DNA of 64,000 bases from assembly GCA_024690205.1 (NCBI GenBank), contig JAILCX010000021.1, positions 1 through 64,000 of the forward strand, read 5' to 3'. This document shows, one piece after another, positions 36,230-46,709 of this stretch (positions are counted from its first letter, which is position 1; each line of letters opens with the position of its first letter). The position numbers were made by a program, and so were the translations under genes. Source of the stretch: Lachnospiraceae bacterium. Its GTDB lineage: Bacteria > Bacillota > Clostridia > Lachnospirales > Lachnospiraceae. Under the pieces are notes generated by a model. It was given only the letters and a program-made list of their open reading frames with translations. It did no database searches and was not told the origin of the DNA.

Positions 36230-36950
36230 AGGATCCGCCCTTCAGCTTCTGCATTCCTCTTTGAACGGCATCCCTGGAGTTTTTCCAGTCAGCATCCTTG
36301 TTTCTGTAATCAAACTTTTCAACAAGCCACGAAACATCCTCAAAAAGCCTGTCCATATTTCGCTCAGTCATCTCGAACATCTTAGGGAAGAATTCGGCTT
36401 TTTCCTTTTCATTAAGGTTCCTGTCGGCATATTCAAGGATATCTGCAAGATGAGGAAGGCAAAAACCCTTTCCTTCAAAGATCTTTTGCCCAAATTCCGG
36501 GTCCTTTCTGTACATATGGATGAAAGTAGCCAGATATCTTTCGTATGTTTCGTTATATCTTTTACAGATATAGCAGGATGATCCTTTTTTTCTTATGTGT
36601 GAAACTACACTGTTTCCCTCGCGGTCTTTGCTAAATATGCCCTTTTTGCTACCGGGAGCATACTTCTTAAACGCATCCTTAAGCTCACGATTTACTTTCA
36701 TATAGTGAGTCTTTAGTATCCAGCCATTTCCTAAGGTGTTCCCGTATCTGAACATCTTTTCAAAATGCGTTCTGCAAAAGCCTTCTTCATCGGTAACGGC
36801 TCTCACATCTGCTTCCATATATGAAGAACCGGAACCCAGCACAAAGTCCAAAAGGTCCCGCTCCACGTCTTTTTCTATATTGCAAAACGGGCATTCTCCG
36901 CCCGCATTGACCGCATCGTTAAGCGGTATGGTATATAATACTTCTTTCAT
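36222..36950 (-). CDS. Cys-rich cytoplasmic protein, DUF6062-like
   Basis: The protein has 242 residues, soluble and largely helical. Two similar Cys/His modules are visible: CPFCN followed by FCRTHFE, and CYICKR followed by FCLPHLADIL. This looks like a duplicated zinc-binding unit and resembles proteins annotated DUF6062, whose function is unknown. It is sandwiched between the TetR gene (12 bases) and the MBOAT gene (8-base overlap), which points to a role in the same process. Metal binding is inferred from the motifs only. Confidence 0.72.
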   Translation of the reverse strand: MKEVLYTIPLNDAVNAGGECPFCNIEKDVERDLLDFVLGSGSSYMEADVRAVTDEEGFCRTHFEKMFRYGNTLGNGWILKTHYMKVNRELKDAFKKYAPGSKKGIFSKDREGNSVVSHIRKKGSSCYICKRYNETYERYLATFIHMYRKDPEFGQKIFEGKGFCLPHLADILEYADRNLNEKEKAEFFPKMFEMTERNMDRLFEDVSWLVEKFDYRNKDADWKNSRDAVQRGMQKLKGGSYD

Positions 36951-36962
36951 GAAATCCTGCAG

Positions 36963-37562
36963 TTATCTGTTGAAATTCTTAAGCATCAGAATATATTTTC
37001 TGATCTCATCATAATAGAGTTCCGGTTTTGACTCATTGGTCAACAATGACTCGGTAAGTACTGCTTCTGACGCAAAATCTATAAGTCTGTCAACATCCTG
37101 AATATCAGTGCCTTCTTTGATCATCGATGTATTTGCATAGTCAAGGTATTCACGGATCTTCTTGGGAACCGTCTCCTTTTTGTCGTAGGTCTCGCGTATC
37201 GCTTCCACAACATTCTCATGCTTTGTACTGTACAAAAAAGCAATCATATAAGGATAGCTCTTCATTACAGAGGTTTCCGCTGCTTTTATCTGAAGCTGAA
37301 GACTGAAATAGTCATTGTCCGACTTGTCGACTGTGCTGGTCATCTCCAGACAGATAAATCTGGCGCTGTAATCGAAAATAAAGGAATACAGACCAATCTT
37401 ATTGGTAAAGTAATGAAAAAGCAGGCCCTTGGAAATACCGGCTTCTTTAACGATATCGTCTGTACTGGCATGAGCATACCCGTTTAAGGCGAATATCTTC
37501 AAAGCCGCATTGATCATACGGTCCTGCTTCTCCTTCTTTAGATCGAAAAATTTTTCATTCAT
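36963..37562 (-). CDS. TetR/AcrR-family transcriptional regulator
   Basis: A regulator of 199 residues. The N-terminal DNA-binding domain (about 10-60) has AALKIFALNGYAHASTDDI followed by the helix-turn-helix GISKGLLFHYFTNKIGLYSFI. The C-terminal helical part would bind an unknown ligand. It heads the minus-strand group DUF6062-MBOAT-SGNH-EEP and is divergent from a GGDEF/EAL gene, so it could control either or both. The ATG has AAAGG nine bases upstream. Confidence 0.9.
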   Translation of the reverse strand: MNEKFFDLKKEKQDRMINAALKIFALNGYAHASTDDIVKEAGISKGLLFHYFTNKIGLYSFIFDYSARFICLEMTSTVDKSDNDYFSLQLQIKAAETSVMKSYPYMIAFLYSTKHENVVEAIRETYDKKETVPKKIREYLDYANTSMIKEGTDIQDVDRLIDFASEAVLTESLLTNESKPELYYDEIRKYILMLKNFNR

Positions 37563-37610
37563 GGAGAAATACCTTTTAGCATAAGAAATTGACTTTATGG
37601 GTCGGCATTA

Positions 37611-37639
37611 ACCATACCACATTTTTCTTTGGCATACAA
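37611..37639 (-). promoter_or_regulatory. Promoter of the TetR-MBOAT cluster
   Basis: On the minus strand TTGTAT and TATGGT are 17 bases apart with a TG two bases before the -10. It lies in the 178-base divergent gap. I saw no obvious TetR palindrome next to it. Confidence 0.55.
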
Positions 37640-37682
37640 GACAGAACATACAATCACCTAAAAGCCTCCGGGCAGAAAAAAC

Positions 37683-37718
37683 TTGAAAAGAGTACCGGAA
37701 ATGCGCTATATTTATAAT
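37683..37718 (+). promoter_or_regulatory. Promoter of the GGDEF/EAL gene at 37741
   Basis: TTGAAA (37683-37688) is followed after 18 bases by TATATT (37707-37712); an overlapping TATAAT at 37713-37718 is an alternative -10. The short leader ends in GGGG ahead of the ATG. Confidence 0.5.
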
Positions 37719-37740
37719 TGGTGTAAATTATTGGGGAAAA

Positions 37741-39576
37741 ATGAGCAAAAACAGCGATCTCATCAAGTACATAACATCTACAAGCCCTTATCAGGATTAC
37801 TTTACGGTATACCGTCCTGACAGGGTTCTTTATTACATCGAGAACACCACCGAACAGGAAATTGAAGAATTCTACAAAGGAGTACTGCCCGGGTCACTAG
37901 GTAACTACATCGGTCAATACGGAACATACGATTCGCCCGGACTGTTTACGTTAAGCGACAAAAGACAGGTACTCGGCATTGAGTTAAGGGCGGATGACCC
38001 TAACATAAGCTACCCCAAAGGACTTGCCACCATAAACCTTAAGGGCGGATATCTTCTGTATTGCGATTTCTGTTATGATTTTGTCCCTTCCATGGAGGAT
38101 GCCATGGAAATATTCTCAGCATCCAAAAAATGGTTCCAGGATTTTGACCGCGGAACCATAAATAAAAGAGATGCCGAATTCATTTACGTTACTTACTCTG
38201 AAAGCCGCAGAACAAGACTTCTTTATCCTATCGAGGATGAAACATACAAATTTGAGATAACACGTTCCTATGACACCATGTCAAAAGCTGAACTTTTGAC
38301 TCATATAATAAAAGACCCTCTTATGGAAGCCTATAACTGGTCGTACTTTTTTGAAAAGCTGGCCAACTTCCCTCAGGAAGGCATAAAGGACTATGCCTTT
38401 GCGTATTTTGACGTAAAGCGCTTTAAGATGCTCAAAGAGATACACAACTCCGCCATAGCAATAAAACACCTTAACAGGATCGCTGTTGCAATGACGGAGC
38501 ATGACTGGATATATTACGGATGCAGATGCGACAATGACAATTTTGCCATGATGATCAAGGATATGCCTCGCGATATGCTAGATCTTCACCTGCGTGAATT
38601 CTTTGATTCACTATCCCGTCTTGAAAGTGACCCATCTTACCGTATCTATTACAGGTGCGGAGTTGTCGACATGCGTACAGCATTAAATACAGCTCTCGGA
38701 GTTACCGATTATGCGAAGATCGCTCATAAAATGTGCGACAAGGAAGTGAACTCAACCGAGATATGCTATTACACCGATGAAATGTGGGAAAAGGATCTGT
38801 GGGGCAAGAAAATAAGGAACTATCTTCCCACTGCCATAAAGAACAACGAGTTTGTTATACATCTTCAGCCCAAATTCGACATAGAATCGGAAAAGATCAT
38901 CGGCGCAGAGGCTCTTGTTCGTTGGAACTATCAAAAAAGAGAGCTTTTGTATCCCGATTTCTTCATACCGTTTTTTGAAGTGGATAATTCGATATCAGCT
39001 CTTGATGATGTGGTCCTTCGAAAGGTATGTGAACACATCCGCGACTGGAAGATACGTGGACTTGAGCCTGTTCCCATTTCCGTTAACGTTTCACAAAAAG
39101 AAGTTGAACAGGGAGATCTTGCCGACCGTCTTGAACGGATCGTCGATTCATACGAGATTGAGCATGATCTTATAGAGTTCGAGCTGACAGAAAGGATCGC
39201 GTATGATAACCAGGATTATCTTTTAAGCGTGATCCGCGATATCAAAAGCAGGGGCTTCCTTATCTCCATGGATGATTTCGGAACGGGTTATTCGTCACTT
39301 AATCTCCTTATGGATATGCCTCTTGATACACTTAAGATCGACAAGAGTTTTATCGATCATTTGGTAAGTTCGGATCCCGAAAACAAAAATACCGTGATAA
39401 TCCAACACATCATAACCATGGCAAAAGACCTCAAGGTCACATGTCTTGCTGAAGGTGCCGAAGATCAGAGCCAGATAGAAGCCTTAAGAAAACTTGGTTG
39501 TGATTCTGTTCAGGGTTACTATTATTCAAAGCCGATTTCGGTTCCCGAATTTGAAGTACTTCAATTTATGTCCTAA
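37741..39576 (+). CDS. EAL-domain cyclic-di-GMP phosphodiesterase with degenerate GGDEF domain
   Basis: The protein has 611 residues and no membrane helix. The N-terminal 190 residues are an unassigned sensor region. The GGDEF domain (about 195-345) has CDNDNF in place of GGDEF near residue 261, so it is inactive as a cyclase. The EAL domain (about 355-605) is intact: GAEALVRW near 389, [30 protein letters not shown] near 510, LKIDKSFID and LAEGAEDQSQ. It should break down c-di-GMP. It is transcribed divergently from the TetR/MBOAT group and ends in a terminator, so it forms its own unit. Confidence 0.88.
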   Translation: MSKNSDLIKYITSTSPYQDYFTVYRPDRVLYYIENTTEQEIEEFYKGVLPGSLGNYIGQYGTYDSPGLFTLSDKRQVLGIELRADDPNISYPKGLATINLKGGYLLYCDFCYDFVPSMEDAMEIFSASKKWFQDFDRGTINKRDAEFIYVTYSESRRTRLLYPIEDETYKFEITRSYDTMSKAELLTHIIKDPLMEAYNWSYFFEKLANFPQEGIKDYAFAYFDVKRFKMLKEIHNSAIAIKHLNRIAVAMTEHDWIYYGCRCDNDNFAMMIKDMPRDMLDLHLREFFDSLSRLESDPSYRIYYRCGVVDMRTALNTALGVTDYAKIAHKMCDKEVNSTEICYYTDEMWEKDLWGKKIRNYLPTAIKNNEFVIHLQPKFDIESEKIIGAEALVRWNYQKRELLYPDFFIPFFEVDNSISALDDVVLRKVCEHIRDWKIRGLEPVPISVNVSQKEVEQGDLADRLERIVDSYEIEHDLIEFELTERIAYDNQDYLLSVIRDIKSRGFLISMDDFGTGYSSLNLLMDMPLDTLKIDKSFIDHLVSSDPENKNTVIIQHIITMAKDLKVTCLAEGAEDQSQIEALRKLGCDSVQGYYYSKPISVPEFEVLQFMS

Positions 39577-39587
39577 AAAAACGCATT

Positions 39588-39618
39588 AAAAAAGAGCTTC
39601 GTTTCCGAAGCTCTTTTT
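39588..39618. terminator. Bidirectional terminator between convergent genes
   Basis: An 8-base stem GAGCTTCG/CGAAGCTC with a 4-base TTTC loop is flanked by an A run on the left and TTTTT on the right. It can end the plus-strand EAL gene and the minus-strand gene that stops at 39630. Confidence 0.88.
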
Positions 39619-39629
39619 ATATGATCCGA

Positions 39630-40016
39630 TCATTTCTTTATTTCATCAACAACATCTTCGATGGTTCCCTTGGCAGCTTCAACGGCATCTTCAACATGCT
39701 CTTTAAGCTCTTGCGCTAAATCCTCGGGTTCATCGTTAAAGAATTCCTCAACCTTGGCTACCGAATCAGAGATCGTCTCCTTGGCTTTCTTTACGGCACT
39801 CTTTGCAAGATCCTCAGCCTTAGCCTTGTCAAATGAAAGATTTACGTAAGAACGTGCCTTGGTGGGTTCTCCGTCAAGATCCTCGTTGTATTCATCAGAA
39901 TCATCGTCGTCATAAACCGGAGTCAAAACCTCTTCCTTACGAAGATAGTAATAAGCTCCGTATGCCGCAGCTCCTGCAGCTGCCGAAAATAATAAGAATT
40001 TACCAAATTTGCCCAT
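39630..40016 (-). CDS. Small membrane-anchored helical protein of unknown function
   Basis: The protein has 128 residues. One hydrophobic segment at the N-terminus (about 6-24, Ala/Gly/Tyr-rich) is followed by an Asp/Glu-rich spacer and a long amphipathic, Lys/Glu/Ala-rich helical region (about 65-128) likely to form a coiled coil. This resembles YtxH-like stress proteins in layout, but I cannot assign a family. It lies 19 bases after the DUF2225 gene on the same strand. Confidence 0.72.
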   Translation of the reverse strand: MGKFGKFLLFSAAAGAAAYGAYYYLRKEEVLTPVYDDDDSDEYNEDLDGEPTKARSYVNLSFDKAKAEDLAKSAVKKAKETISDSVAKVEEFFNDEPEDLAQELKEHVEDAVEAAKGTIEDVVDEIKK

Positions 40017-40035
40017 AATAACCTCCTATCTGAAA

Positions 40036-40896
40036 TCAGCTTTTCTTTTTCTTTATCTGTTCAACTATCTCTTCTTTTAATTCTCTTGCCTTGTCCTTTA
40101 TCCTCGGTGTTGATGAAGGAGACTGGAGTATTCCTGCGATGAGTTTTGATGACACTTCAAGCTCTCCTCTTTCAAGGGCCATTACCGCAAGCATGTAATC
40201 TATGGTCTTTTCATCCATTCCCGCCATCGGATATCCTTCCGACTGTCTGGCCTGGACAAATCCCTCATATGCATTATCGAGGAATTCCTTTTCCTTCTTT
40301 GAAAGCTCCTCGCATACTATCTCGTAATCCTCATCCTCGGGATTAAGGCTTTCCTTATAACTTCTGCAGAGCCATCCGCCCTTAAGGCAGATGTAAGCTT
40401 TTTCGGAAGCCTTTGCCCTTTTACAGATTGCTGATGCAAGACATAATGTTATGTGCTCGAGAGCCTGCTGGTAACCGATCGTGGATCCTATGTCATCCTT
40501 GCCCTTAAACGAGCTTCCTATTCCCTCAAGAACAGCTTTCTTCTGGGAAGGAGTAAGCGGAGCAAAGTATCTGCCCATTACGCTGTATCCGCAGCATTTA
40601 CATACGACCGGCTCGTACTTGATAGGCTCTATGCCCTCAAATATCGGTCTTAAGTCCTTATCCATACGAAGGAGTCTTGCTTTACCCGTTTTGACCGTAA
40701 GGCTCACCAAAGGCGAATCACATACGGGGCACTCCATCTTCTTTTCGAAGATATAGTCCTCTTCGTTATATTCGATCTTTGCAGCCTGCTTGAGTTCGGG
40801 TTTTTTGACCTCTTCCTTAGCTTTGGGATCCTCGAACATATTCGAGGTATCAATGCTTTTTATTCCGAGTTTTTCAAGTCCGTCAAGTAATCCCAT
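40036..40896 (-). CDS. DUF2225 family zinc-ribbon protein
   Basis: A cytoplasmic protein of 286 residues. A Cys4-type zinc site is formed by KMECPVCDSPL (about 53-63) and VVCKCCGYSVMGRYF (about 98-112). The rest is a tetratricopeptide-like helical domain with AYICLKGGWLCRSY. This matches the DUF2225 family common in Clostridia, with no known function. Upstream AAGGAAG serves as ribosome-binding site. It is separated from the GGDEF/EAL gene upstream by 54 bases. Confidence 0.82.
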   Translation of the reverse strand: MGLLDGLEKLGIKSIDTSNMFEDPKAKEEVKKPELKQAAKIEYNEEDYIFEKKMECPVCDSPLVSLTVKTGKARLLRMDKDLRPIFEGIEPIKYEPVVCKCCGYSVMGRYFAPLTPSQKKAVLEGIGSSFKGKDDIGSTIGYQQALEHITLCLASAICKRAKASEKAYICLKGGWLCRSYKESLNPEDEDYEIVCEELSKKEKEFLDNAYEGFVQARQSEGYPMAGMDEKTIDYMLAVMALERGELEVSSKLIAGILQSPSSTPRIKDKARELKEEIVEQIKKKKS

Positions 40897-40950
40897 TTTT
40901 CACACTTCCTTATGATCTATTATATATTATGATTTAAACTGTCAGTTATT

Positions 40951-43629
40951 TCAATGCATATTCGGCAAATATTTCTTTTCGAATTCGATTTGCGTCATAG
41001 GCTTGTCAAAATAGTAGCCCTGGATAAGATCTACCGGCAGGTCACGCATTATATCAAGCTGCCGCTCGGTCTCGACACCTTCCACGCAGATATTGACCCC
41101 TATGGCCTCGGCCAGTTCTCCGACCATTTTTACAAATGATACGGCATATGAGTCTTTTTCAAGATCCTTTATGAATGTCTGGTCTACCTTTATGACATCA
41201 AACGGTATCTCTCTTATGTGATTGAGCGATGAATAACCTGTACCGAAGTCATCAAGCGCGATCCTTACTCCGAGCGCTTTTATGCTTCCCAGGATCTTTT
41301 TCATCCTCTCCATATCGTTTATTGCAAGGGACTCGGTAACCTCAAGAGTAAGGTTATGAGGGTTAATGCCCGAATCCTTGATCGTCTTTTCAACTATGTC
41401 CACTATATCAGTCTGAAGGAGCTGAACGACTGATAGGTTAACGTTTATCCTGTATCCGGGATATCCGCTGTCATTCCACTTTCTGCATGTATTGCAGGCA
41501 TCCCTTAGAACGTAGTTTCCTATAGGATTTATGAGACCAAGGTACTCTGCCAAAGGTATGAACTCTCCGGGTGAGATAAATCCCATCTCCTGAGAATTCC
41601 ATCGTATAAGGGCCTCGGCACCTGTACAGGGATCTCCGGGCTTTTTTATATCAACGATCGGCTGGTAATAAACCTCGAATTCTCCGAAACCTGCGGTCGT
41701 TGCATCTCTCATGTTCTTTTCCATGTCAAGACGCTGGTGTGAAGCCGAATCTATGTTATCCGAATAAACTGCCATACGGTTTTTTCCGGATTTCTTAGCT
41801 TCATACATCGCTATATCGGCCTTTTTTATAAGATCATGGACTCCGGTTCCGTTCTCGGGAAACTCTACCATACCCATACTCATGGTACAGTAGTAATCCG
41901 CATCCTTAAGGAACCAGGGTTTTGCAAATACGTCTTTTATTTCGGCAACAATGTGATTGCGCCTGTCATAACTCTCGGGAGGTATGATGATGACAAACTC
42001 ATCTCCGCCCATTCTGTAGCAGGTATTCTGGATACCGTCTATCCTCTGGATCGAATGTGATATCGCTTTTAGCAAAACATCACCGTACTGATGTCCAAGT
42101 CCGTCATTTATGTGTTTAAAATCATCAAGATCAAGATAAAGCAGTGCACCGTTTGTTCCCGTATGCTCGGTCTCATCGATTATCTTCGCCAGATCCCTTT
42201 CGCAGCACATACGGTTGTACAAACCGGTAAGGAAATCGGTGTAAGCCTGCTGCTCTATCCTTCTTTGATATATCTTCTTTTCGGAAATATCATAAAGCGC
42301 ACAAAGCAAAACCTTTTTCCCGTCTACCCATGTGATCTTCGTAAAGTACATGTCATATGTACGGTCCGCAGACTTTTGGTAGAACTCACAGACTCCGCTT
42401 TCACCGTCTATCTTTGAGGCGATCATTTCATCTATTGAACCGTCCTCTATCTCGGAAGAAAATGTCTTTTTCATGATGCTGTTCGCAAAAAGCATCCTGT
42501 TGGAATTAACCTCTTTGACATAAACGGCAGAGCCGACATTATCAAGAATAGTCTCTATCGATTCATATGAACTTGCTATTGAATTTCGCTGAACGCGTCT
42601 TGTAAGTATACTCTGAAGGATCTTTACCGAATCGTTGATAAACTTGATCTCTTCAATGCTCCATGTTCTTTCGCGGAGCTTTTCATAAAAGCATGCGTAC
42701 ATGCCCGGAGCACCGTTAATGATGATGGGCATTATCATTATCGCCTTGATGCCAAGCATCTCAAGGTCTTCTTTTTCGGCCGCATTCATAACAGCGCTTG
42801 ATGAGAGCACAACGGGCTTAATTACCCTGCTCAAAAGAGAGGGTGAAAAATCATCCCCGTGATATACCTCATTGCTGTTTCCGTCCAGATCATATGCGGC
42901 AAGAACTTCAACTTCTCCGGAATCCTTCTTTATCCTGCAGACTGCATCTCTTTGGATCCCCAGGAACTTTGAGATCGTCTCAAGAAGCCTTAACATGATC
43001 TTTTCAATGGAATCTTCGCTTTCAAGCAAAGATACTATATCCGTCAGCGCCTCTGCACGCCTTAAGTTGACGCTCATTGCCTCTTCCGATGAACGTGACC
43101 TGCGGCTTTCGGCCTGAGCCGTTACTACGGAAAGCCTATATTCGAAAAGTGCGGAAGAAAGCTCGCTTAACGCATCGATGGTACTGTAGAACTGTTGTTC
43201 CGAAAGAGTATTCTTAAATCCTTCCAGTGCATGGTTTGGATAATCGGGATCATCACCTATATCATTTAAAACAGCACAAACAAGCCAGTTTAAAACCGGC
43301 TTGCGCTCTACTTTGGTTGAGATGACCGCTATCTTCAGATTGGGAAAAGGCGTGGATTCAACAGCTCTTTCTTCAAGCGAGCTGTCAGAGACACGCATGA
43401 GCATCTCCTCAACCTGGTTATCATCGATGAACTCCTTTATCCTGCCGATCTCATCCCGGTCTCCGATAAACTCCGTTAAAGATCCTCCGTGTGCATCGAT
43501 ACACTGGATGAATATATGTGCGACATCGGCAAAATGCCGGGCCCATCTTGTCAGTTTTTCCGCTTCCACAAAACCCTTGAATACGGATCCCGTATCCTGG
43601 TTTAATATAGGACTGTCATTAAATACCAT
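40951..43629 (-). CDS. GAF-PAS-GGDEF-EAL cyclic-di-GMP enzyme
   Basis: The protein has 892 residues and no membrane helix. An N-terminal sensor region (1-185) is followed by a GAF domain (about 190-340), a PAS-like domain (about 345-455), GGDEF (about 460-625) and EAL (about 635-885). The GGDEF motif is intact (RMGGDEFVIII near 541) but there is no RxxD inhibitory site before it. The EAL set is intact (GAEALIRW near 672, [45 protein letters not shown]). Both synthesis and breakdown of c-di-GMP are possible; which dominates cannot be read. It begins 21 bases after guaB, so it may share its transcript. Confidence 0.9.
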   Translation of the reverse strand: MVFNDSPILNQDTGSVFKGFVEAEKLTRWARHFADVAHIFIQCIDAHGGSLTEFIGDRDEIGRIKEFIDDNQVEEMLMRVSDSSLEERAVESTPFPNLKIAVISTKVERKPVLNWLVCAVLNDIGDDPDYPNHALEGFKNTLSEQQFYSTIDALSELSSALFEYRLSVVTAQAESRRSRSSEEAMSVNLRRAEALTDIVSLLESEDSIEKIMLRLLETISKFLGIQRDAVCRIKKDSGEVEVLAAYDLDGNSNEVYHGDDFSPSLLSRVIKPVVLSSSAVMNAAEKEDLEMLGIKAIMIMPIIINGAPGMYACFYEKLRERTWSIEEIKFINDSVKILQSILTRRVQRNSIASSYESIETILDNVGSAVYVKEVNSNRMLFANSIMKKTFSSEIEDGSIDEMIASKIDGESGVCEFYQKSADRTYDMYFTKITWVDGKKVLLCALYDISEKKIYQRRIEQQAYTDFLTGLYNRMCCERDLAKIIDETEHTGTNGALLYLDLDDFKHINDGLGHQYGDVLLKAISHSIQRIDGIQNTCYRMGGDEFVIIIPPESYDRRNHIVAEIKDVFAKPWFLKDADYYCTMSMGMVEFPENGTGVHDLIKKADIAMYEAKKSGKNRMAVYSDNIDSASHQRLDMEKNMRDATTAGFGEFEVYYQPIVDIKKPGDPCTGAEALIRWNSQEMGFISPGEFIPLAEYLGLINPIGNYVLRDACNTCRKWNDSGYPGYRINVNLSVVQLLQTDIVDIVEKTIKDSGINPHNLTLEVTESLAINDMERMKKILGSIKALGVRIALDDFGTGYSSLNHIREIPFDVIKVDQTFIKDLEKDSYAVSFVKMVGELAEAIGVNICVEGVETERQLDIMRDLPVDLIQGYYFDKPMTQIEFEKKYLPNMH

Positions 43630-43650
43630 GACTGACTCCAGAAAATATTT

Positions 43651-45120
<1,470 letters not shown>

Positions 45121-45621
45121 TCAATCCGTAAAAACTTTTCTGGGTGCTACATTATATACAGCTTTTACAAATGCCTCCGAGGGTTCAAGGATAACTTTCT
45201 TTTGTCCCTCATAAAAGAAAACATACCTTTTATCAGGCTGCATCTTAACTCCCGAGCTGTAATCCGCGGGTTTGATCTGCCTGTTTTTATAATCATCAAG
45301 ATGATATGAATTTATCGGAGCAAATATCTCCATCTTTTCAACATCAAAAGATGCTATCTTTTTTCTTTTTGATTTTGCCATGATACGGTCTATGCTTATT
45401 TCCTTGTCAACATAGAGGTATTCATATTCAATATCCGTGTTAAGGTTCAAAAAATAGGCCCCCACTCCGAGACCTATGGCTACTATAAATCCTATGAGAA
45501 AATTAGTCAGCAAAGAAAAGAGCCCAATCGTTGCAGTCAACACATAAATAAGATATTTCAGGAAACGAAGTGCCGGATTCGTCTGATGTTTTACGAGGCA
45601 CTCGACATAGGTTTCGTTCAT
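45121..45621 (-). CDS. Small membrane protein, DUF6106-like
   Basis: The protein has 166 residues. Two adjacent hydrophobic segments (about 20-60) follow a short cytoplasmic N-terminus; the remainder is a basic soluble domain with FYEGQKKVILEPSEAFVKAVY. This arrangement resembles proteins annotated DUF6106 in Lachnospiraceae, of unknown function. It is 15 bases upstream of guaB and has its own promoter, so it is probably the first gene of the guaB transcript. Start supported by AAGGAG. Confidence 0.7.
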   Translation of the reverse strand: MNETYVECLVKHQTNPALRFLKYLIYVLTATIGLFSLLTNFLIGFIVAIGLGVGAYFLNLNTDIEYEYLYVDKEISIDRIMAKSKRKKIASFDVEKMEIFAPINSYHLDDYKNRQIKPADYSSGVKMQPDKRYVFFYEGQKKVILEPSEAFVKAVYNVAPRKVFTD

Positions 45622-45660
45622 GATAATGCTCCTTATCCGATCTTACAGAATATCTACTAT

Positions 45661-45689
45661 ATTCTAGTACAAGACACGGTCATTTTCAA
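45661..45689 (-). promoter_or_regulatory. Promoter of the DUF6106-like/guaB unit
   Basis: On the minus strand TTGAAA and TAGAAT are separated by 17 bases. The predicted start near 45654 gives a leader of about 33 bases with AAGGAG. Confidence 0.7.
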
Positions 45690-45705
45690 GGTTAATTATC
45701 ACCGA

Positions 45706-45731
45706 AATGGCTTTCAAAAAAAATAGCCATT
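45706..45731. promoter_or_regulatory. Inverted repeat in the divergent promoter region
   Basis: AATGGCT and AGCCATT form 7-base arms around a 12-base A-rich centre, between the minus-strand guaB-unit promoter and the plus-strand -10 box. It could be an operator for either gene. Confidence 0.4.
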
Positions 45732-45742
45732 GGCTGATTTTG

Positions 45743-45751
45743 TGTTAAAAT
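45743..45751 (+). promoter_or_regulatory. Extended -10 promoter of the gene at 45773
   Basis: TGTTAAAAT is a TGn-extended -10 box; no good -35 box lies at the right distance. The start near 45758 would leave a short leader holding GGGGAAGGG before the ATG. Confidence 0.45.
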
Positions 45752-45772
45752 GTTACGGGGAAGGGCATACAA

Positions 45773-46654
45773 ATGAGACTTGAATATAAACCCGACGGCC
45801 AAAAAGCCGATACATCAAAAGACTATACCGAAAACGCATTAAAACAGGGCGTTGACATGCAGGAGCAGATCCTGACTCAGACCATGAAGATGAAAGATCG
45901 TCCTTTTAAGGAAAAGTTCTCCTATTTCATGGATTACTATAAATGGGCCGTTTTGGGAGTCGTAGTTGGGCTTGCGATCATAATAAGCATCGTAAAAGCG
46001 ATAGTGACGAATAAGGATTACTGCTTCGTTGCCATGATGGTCAATTCTTCAAACATAAATTCCGAGGTGATAGGAAACGATTTCGGAGCTTATGCCGGAT
46101 TGGATATCGAAAAGTATCTTTCCTATGTAAATACCAACGAGGTTGAAAACCTCCAGGCTGCGGCCACTTCAGATTACGGCGTTGCCACAAGATTTGCGGC
46201 ACTTTTATCGACAGGAGATCTTGACTGCGTTGTTTATGATTCGATCATATTTAACAACAAAGCCGTAAACGGAGTCTTTTTCGATCTGACCACAGTCCTT
46301 CCCTCTGAAGATATCGAAAAGTTTAAAGACCGGTTCTATTACGTCGATAACGCAGTTCTTAAAAAGATAGCCGAAGACATCTCGTTTGAAGATGCTTACA
46401 ATGTTTCCCGGGGGACCTACGAAGAACAGCTTGAGGATCTTAAATTCCACACAGATCCTTCGGCCATGGAAGATCCGGTTCCCGTCGGGATAATCGTAGA
46501 GGATTCTCCTTTGATCAAGGGGACCGATTCATACTTTGAGCTGATCCCGGTTTTTGCGATCCCGCAAAACACTTCAAGGCTTGATACTGCGATATCGTTT
46601 TTGCATTTTCTTTATGATGAGACGGTTGATGCATCTAAATACAGGCTCTATTGA
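45773..46654 (+). CDS. Membrane-anchored protein of unknown function
   Basis: The protein has 293 residues. A charged cytoplasmic N-terminus (1-55) precedes one hydrophobic segment (about 58-80, WAVLGVVVGLAIIISIVKAIV region). The remainder is an acidic extracytoplasmic domain of about 210 residues rich in Asp, Tyr and Phe, including TRFAALLSTGDLDCVVYDS. That domain has a look of periplasmic solute-binding folds, but I cannot assign a family. The gene is divergent from the guaB unit and ends before a terminator. Confidence 0.72.
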   Translation: MRLEYKPDGQKADTSKDYTENALKQGVDMQEQILTQTMKMKDRPFKEKFSYFMDYYKWAVLGVVVGLAIIISIVKAIVTNKDYCFVAMMVNSSNINSEVIGNDFGAYAGLDIEKYLSYVNTNEVENLQAAATSDYGVATRFAALLSTGDLDCVVYDSIIFNNKAVNGVFFDLTTVLPSEDIEKFKDRFYYVDNAVLKKIAEDISFEDAYNVSRGTYEEQLEDLKFHTDPSAMEDPVPVGIIVEDSPLIKGTDSYFELIPVFAIPQNTSRLDTAISFLHFLYDETVDASKYRLY

Positions 46655-46670
46655 TTCTTATATAAAGACA

Positions 46671-46699
46671 CAAAAAGCGGCCCCTTGGGACCGCTTTTA
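46671..46699. terminator. Bidirectional terminator between convergent genes
   Basis: AAAAGCGG-cCCC-tt-GGGa-CCGCTTTT forms a stem of 11 pairs with one C-A mismatch and a tight loop, with A's before and T's after. It serves the plus-strand gene ending at 46654 and the aspartokinase gene ending at 46710. Confidence 0.85.
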
Positions 46700-46709
46700 A
46701 TTTACTTTT

